Below, piece after piece: positions 61,483-64,000 of a stretch of 64,000 bases of DNA. Source of the stretch: Salinicoccus sesuvii (GTDB lineage: Bacteria; Bacillota; Bacilli; Staphylococcales; Salinicoccaceae); NCBI RefSeq assembly GCF_042648145.1, contig NZ_JBHRWV010000012.1, positions 62,001 through 126,000 on the forward strand, in the 5' to 3' direction. The translations under genes were made by a program, and so were the position numbers. The stretch's first letter is position 1, and each line of letters opens with the position of its first letter. The notes under the pieces are model-generated. The model worked only from the letters and a program-made list of their open reading frames with translations, was not told where the DNA came from and did no database searches.

Positions 61483-62613
61483 TTGAAAATACTAATGATT
61501 ATTAATAGCTTTTATCCGTTAATGGGTGGAGCAGAAAAACAAGCTGAAAGACTTTCTAGCGAATTAATTAATAAAAACAAAGATGTGTTCGTAACTGTCA
61601 TTACTAGGCATTATCGCGGTTTAAAGAGACGAGAGTTTGTAAGTGGAATTGAAGTGATAAGGCTTCCTGCAATAGGTCCTGGCAAATTGAAGCCACTTAC
61701 TTTTCTAATCTATTGCTTTTTGTATCTACTACTTAAAAATAAAAAGTATGACGTTCTTCATGCTCACTCTCTAAGTTTGGGTGGGTTTGCAGTTGCTCTT
61801 TTCGGTAAAATTTTTAATAAGCCAGCAATTTCTAAAATTGCGGGAGGTGGTAGCTCTAAAGGGTGCGAAGCTATAAATATGTATTGTGCTGGAGGACTGA
61901 AAAGATGGCGATTAAATTACATAAAAAAAAATATCAGTAAGGTTATTGCTATAAGCGACGCTATAAATTCAGATTTAAAGAAACTTGGCTTTAGTGAGAA
62001 TACCATCGAAAGGATTAACAACGGAATAAGTATGGAACGAAATAATACTAAATCTTCTGATGTTTTATCCTTGTCAAACAGTTTCGATGTATACGTCTAT
62101 ACTGGAAGATACGAACTTATTAAAGGGACAGATATTTTACTAAAAGCATGGTACGGTACTTCAGAAGATTTTAGGAAAAGTAGCAAGTTGGTTCTAATGG
62201 GCAAAGGTTCTATTGATGTTCAGAGTCTTATTAAAGATGGAAGTGTAATAAATATGGGTTACGTCGAAAATACTGAGGAATACTTAGTTCAAGGAAATTA
62301 TTTTATATTACCGTCTAGATATGAAGGAATATCTAATGCTCTCTTAGAAGCTATTAAAAACAACAATTTTGTAATTGCTTCTAATGTAGGAGGGAATAAA
62401 GATATAATTAAAAATGGTTTAAGTGGTTTTATCTTTGAAAAAGAAAGTGTTTCTGATTTAATTAGTAAGCTTGAGTTGACAAAAAAAATAGAGAGAAAAG
62501 AGAAGGAAGATCTTATAGCTAGCTCTTACAGTCATCTAGATGCTAACTTCAACTTGAATAAGATAAGTGAGTCATATAAACAATTGTATAAGAGGGTGAT
62601 AGAAGAGAAATGA
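61483..62613 (+). CDS. Glycosyltransferase, family GT4
   Basis: The 376 aa have the GT4 opening ILMIINSFYPLMGGAEKQAERL and the C-terminal NYFILPSRYEGISNALLEAIKNNNFVIASNVGG, with E-x7-E (EGISNALLE). A Cys pair, KGCEAINMYCAGG, around 125-137 is unusual and of unknown meaning. The start is TTG 61483 with AAGGGG about 11 bases ahead. The upstream in-frame TTG 61462 has no site. The next gene begins with the ATGA overlap. Specificity is unknown. Confidence 0.87.
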   Translation: MKILMIINSFYPLMGGAEKQAERLSSELINKNKDVFVTVITRHYRGLKRREFVSGIEVIRLPAIGPGKLKPLTFLIYCFLYLLLKNKKYDVLHAHSLSLGGFAVALFGKIFNKPAISKIAGGGSSKGCEAINMYCAGGLKRWRLNYIKKNISKVIAISDAINSDLKKLGFSENTIERINNGISMERNNTKSSDVLSLSNSFDVYVYTGRYELIKGTDILLKAWYGTSEDFRKSSKLVLMGKGSIDVQSLIKDGSVINMGYVENTEEYLVQGNYFILPSRYEGISNALLEAIKNNNFVIASNVGGNKDIIKNGLSGFIFEKESVSDLISKLELTKKIERKEKEDLIASSYSHLDANFNLNKISESYKQLYKRVIEEK

Positions 62614-63638
62614 AAATAGTCCATATAACTCCTTCCTTAGCAGGCGGGGGCGCTGAGAGAATGTTAAGTAAACTAGTAGAATACGACGAAACCAACGAGC
62701 ATATAATTATTAGTCTTCTAAATTTAAAGCCTCATTATAAAATTACAAATGCTGAAGTCATTTACTTGGATTTAGAAAATAATAAAATAAACAAACTCAA
62801 AGCTTTCTTTATACTAAAGCGTTGTATAAAGAAGATTGATCCAGATTTGATTCAAACCTGGATGAAAGCCAATTTTTACGGACCTTTATTGAAGATGACA
62901 AATCAAAAAAAAATTGTTTCCAATTTTAGAAACGGCTATTCAGGAACTCGTAATAAGGTTTTTCTAAAACTATACACTCGATATTTCAATTTTTTTGACG
63001 GTCACATTTTTGTATCTAAATCGGCTTTAAAAGAGAGAGAGGATGTAGGAATTAGATTTTCTAAATGCAGAGTTATTACCAATGGATTTGTAATCCCAAA
63101 GAGCCAACGGAAAGCACCGAGAAATCAGTTTACCATAGGCCACCTAAGTCGTTACCATTCAATAAAGAACCAACAGATGTTAATTAATGCTTATAGGGAA
63201 TTCTCTAAAGGTAAGGACACCAATTTAGTACTAGCAGGCAGAGATTTAAATGAAAAAAACTTAGATATTTCAAAAATTGATCATAAAAAAATAACAATTC
63301 TCGGAGAGCTGACAGCAACAAGTAACTTCTACAATTCAATAGATTTATTTGTTTTAACTTCAAAAAGTGAAGGATTTCCAAATGTTATTGGAGAAGCAAT
63401 GAGCTATGGTGTACCAGTGATAACGACAAATGCTGGAGAAAGCTTTCAAATTATTGGTAAGACTGGATATAAAGTAAGTTCAGAACAAGAATTAGTTAAA
63501 ATATTGAATGAACTTTTTCTAAACGATGCTAACCTTATAGAAAAAGGACTACAGGCAAAGAATAGAATTAAAGAGAAATACTCAATCCACAAAATTATTA
63601 ATAATTATACTGAATTTTACAATGAGATAGGAGAATAA
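62610..63638 (+). CDS. Glycosyltransferase, family GT4
   Basis: The 342 aa have the motifs HITPSLAGGGAERMLSKLVE at the start and DLFVLTSKSEGFPNVIGEAMSYGVPVITTNAG with E-x7-E (EGFPNVIGE). LIQTWMKANFYGPLL is typical of capsule and lipopolysaccharide GT4 enzymes. It overlaps the previous gene by four bases. It adds one sugar to the capsule repeat unit on the cytoplasmic side. Donor is unknown. Confidence 0.9.
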   Translation: MKIVHITPSLAGGGAERMLSKLVEYDETNEHIIISLLNLKPHYKITNAEVIYLDLENNKINKLKAFFILKRCIKKIDPDLIQTWMKANFYGPLLKMTNQKKIVSNFRNGYSGTRNKVFLKLYTRYFNFFDGHIFVSKSALKEREDVGIRFSKCRVITNGFVIPKSQRKAPRNQFTIGHLSRYHSIKNQQMLINAYREFSKGKDTNLVLAGRDLNEKNLDISKIDHKKITILGELTATSNFYNSIDLFVLTSKSEGFPNVIGEAMSYGVPVITTNAGESFQIIGKTGYKVSSEQELVKILNELFLNDANLIEKGLQAKNRIKEKYSIHKIINNYTEFYNEIGE

Positions 63639-63640
63639 TA

Positions 63641-64000
63641 ATGAAAATATTAATAACTGGCACCGCAGGTTTTATAGGTTCTCACTTAGCTAAAAAACTT
63701 TCAGAGCAACATCATCAAGTTGTGGGTATAGATAACATCAATGATTATTACGATGTTAATTTAAAAAAAGATCGTCTTTCAATATTGTTAAATAATCAAA
63801 TTAATAATTATCAGATTGATCTAAAAGACTCCAATGAAGTTATGAGAGTATTTGAAATAGAGCAACCCGAAGTAGTCGTCAATTTAGCGGCTCAAGCAGG
63901 AGTGAGATATAGTTTAGAAAACCCTCATGCATACATAACTAGTAATATTAATGGTTTTATGAATATACTTGAAGGTTGTAGACATTACCAAGTAAATAAT
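63641..64000 (+). CDS. NAD-dependent sugar epimerase, UDP-glucuronate 4-epimerase type (3' end outside the window)
   Basis: The first 120 codons are present. The start is ATG after AGGAGA. The Rossmann motif is ILITGTAGFIGSHLAKKL. DNINDYYDVNLKKDRL and NLAAQAGVRYSLENPHAYI are the signature of CapI/WbpP-like epimerases of UDP-glucuronate or UDP-GlcNAc-type sugars. The catalytic Ser/Tyr/Lys part lies beyond the edge. With UDP-glucuronate made by ugd at 12.7 kb, galacturonate could be supplied to the capsule. Confidence 0.88.
   Translation, partial: MKILITGTAGFIGSHLAKKLSEQHHQVVGIDNINDYYDVNLKKDRLSILLNNQINNYQIDLKDSNEVMRVFEIEQPEVVVNLAAQAGVRYSLENPHAYITSNINGFMNILEGCRHYQVNN

Noticed and set aside
1..64000. 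Prophage or integrative element
   Set aside because: No integrase, capsid, terminase, relaxase or attachment repeat was recognised. The genes are metabolic and surface-polymer functions.

Overview
The window looks like chromosome of a low-to-mid G+C Firmicute, most likely a halophilic or alkaliphilic member of the Staphylococcaceae (Salinicoccus/Jeotgalicoccus type). The reasons are AGGAGG ribosome sites with some TTG and GTG starts, an MsrR-type LCP protein beside a DUF2538 gene, CotF-like small proteins in a staphylococcal style, and a split poly(glycerol phosphate) wall teichoic acid locus. The genus is inferred from these family traits and is not proven. No rRNA, tRNA, transposase, integrase or CRISPR array was seen.

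Layout. 1-2.3 kb: a membrane protein with an HExxH motif, whose ATG begins one base before the window, overlapping a possible beta-grasp protein. 2.4-4.5 kb: a MarR regulator with palindromic operator candidates, two CotF-like small genes, and a TipA-type MerR regulator with an internal start. 4.5-8.4 kb (minus): a TPP-riboswitch operon with a pyrimidine/thiamine-precursor ABC transporter (thiY-thiX-thiZ) and an acyl-CoA-dehydrogenase-like flavoenzyme. 8.4-10.8 kb (minus): a GNAT acetyltransferase, a DUF2538 protein and an LCP wall-polymer ligase.

From about 11 kb to the right edge almost everything concerns cell-surface polymers. 11-13 kb: two divergent nucleotide-sugar 6-dehydrogenases that make UDP-uronic acids. 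14-25 kb: three glycosyltransferases, an ABC-2 permease, an ATPase with two fused nucleotide-binding domains, two large paralogous GT2 proteins and a TupA-like ATP-grasp protein. 25-34 kb: five tandem paralogues with the order ATP-grasp, acylphosphatase-like domain, coiled coil, basic 'SxxWKxTxPLR' tail. 34-41.5 kb: a six-hairpin-type enzyme on the opposite strand, a double ATP-grasp protein with the same tail, and a fusion of alpha/beta hydrolase, degenerate CapA and SGNH hydrolase domains. 41.8-42.9 kb: a WzyC-like ligase or polymerase. 42.9-51.5 kb: wall teichoic acid genes tarA, tarH, tarG, tarF, tarD, tarB and a large glycerophosphotransferase. 51.7-54.5 kb: housekeeping genes. 54.7-64 kb: a Wzx/Wzy-type capsule operon (Wzz, BY-kinase, PHP phosphatase, CapD, Wzy, flippase, two GT4, UDP-glucuronate 4-epimerase) that becomes visibly more A+T-rich after about 57 kb.

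Working model. UDP-glucuronate and a related uronate feed a glycan built by the 14-24 kb glycosyltransferases and exported by the ABC pair. The ATP-grasp ligases at 23.7-38.4 kb would attach amino acids or short peptides to the uronic acid or glycan, giving a teichuronopeptide-like polymer. The CapA/SGNH/hydrolase fusion would modify or anchor it, and the LCP protein could attach it to peptidoglycan. The ATP-grasp battery is the best candidate here for an undescribed system.
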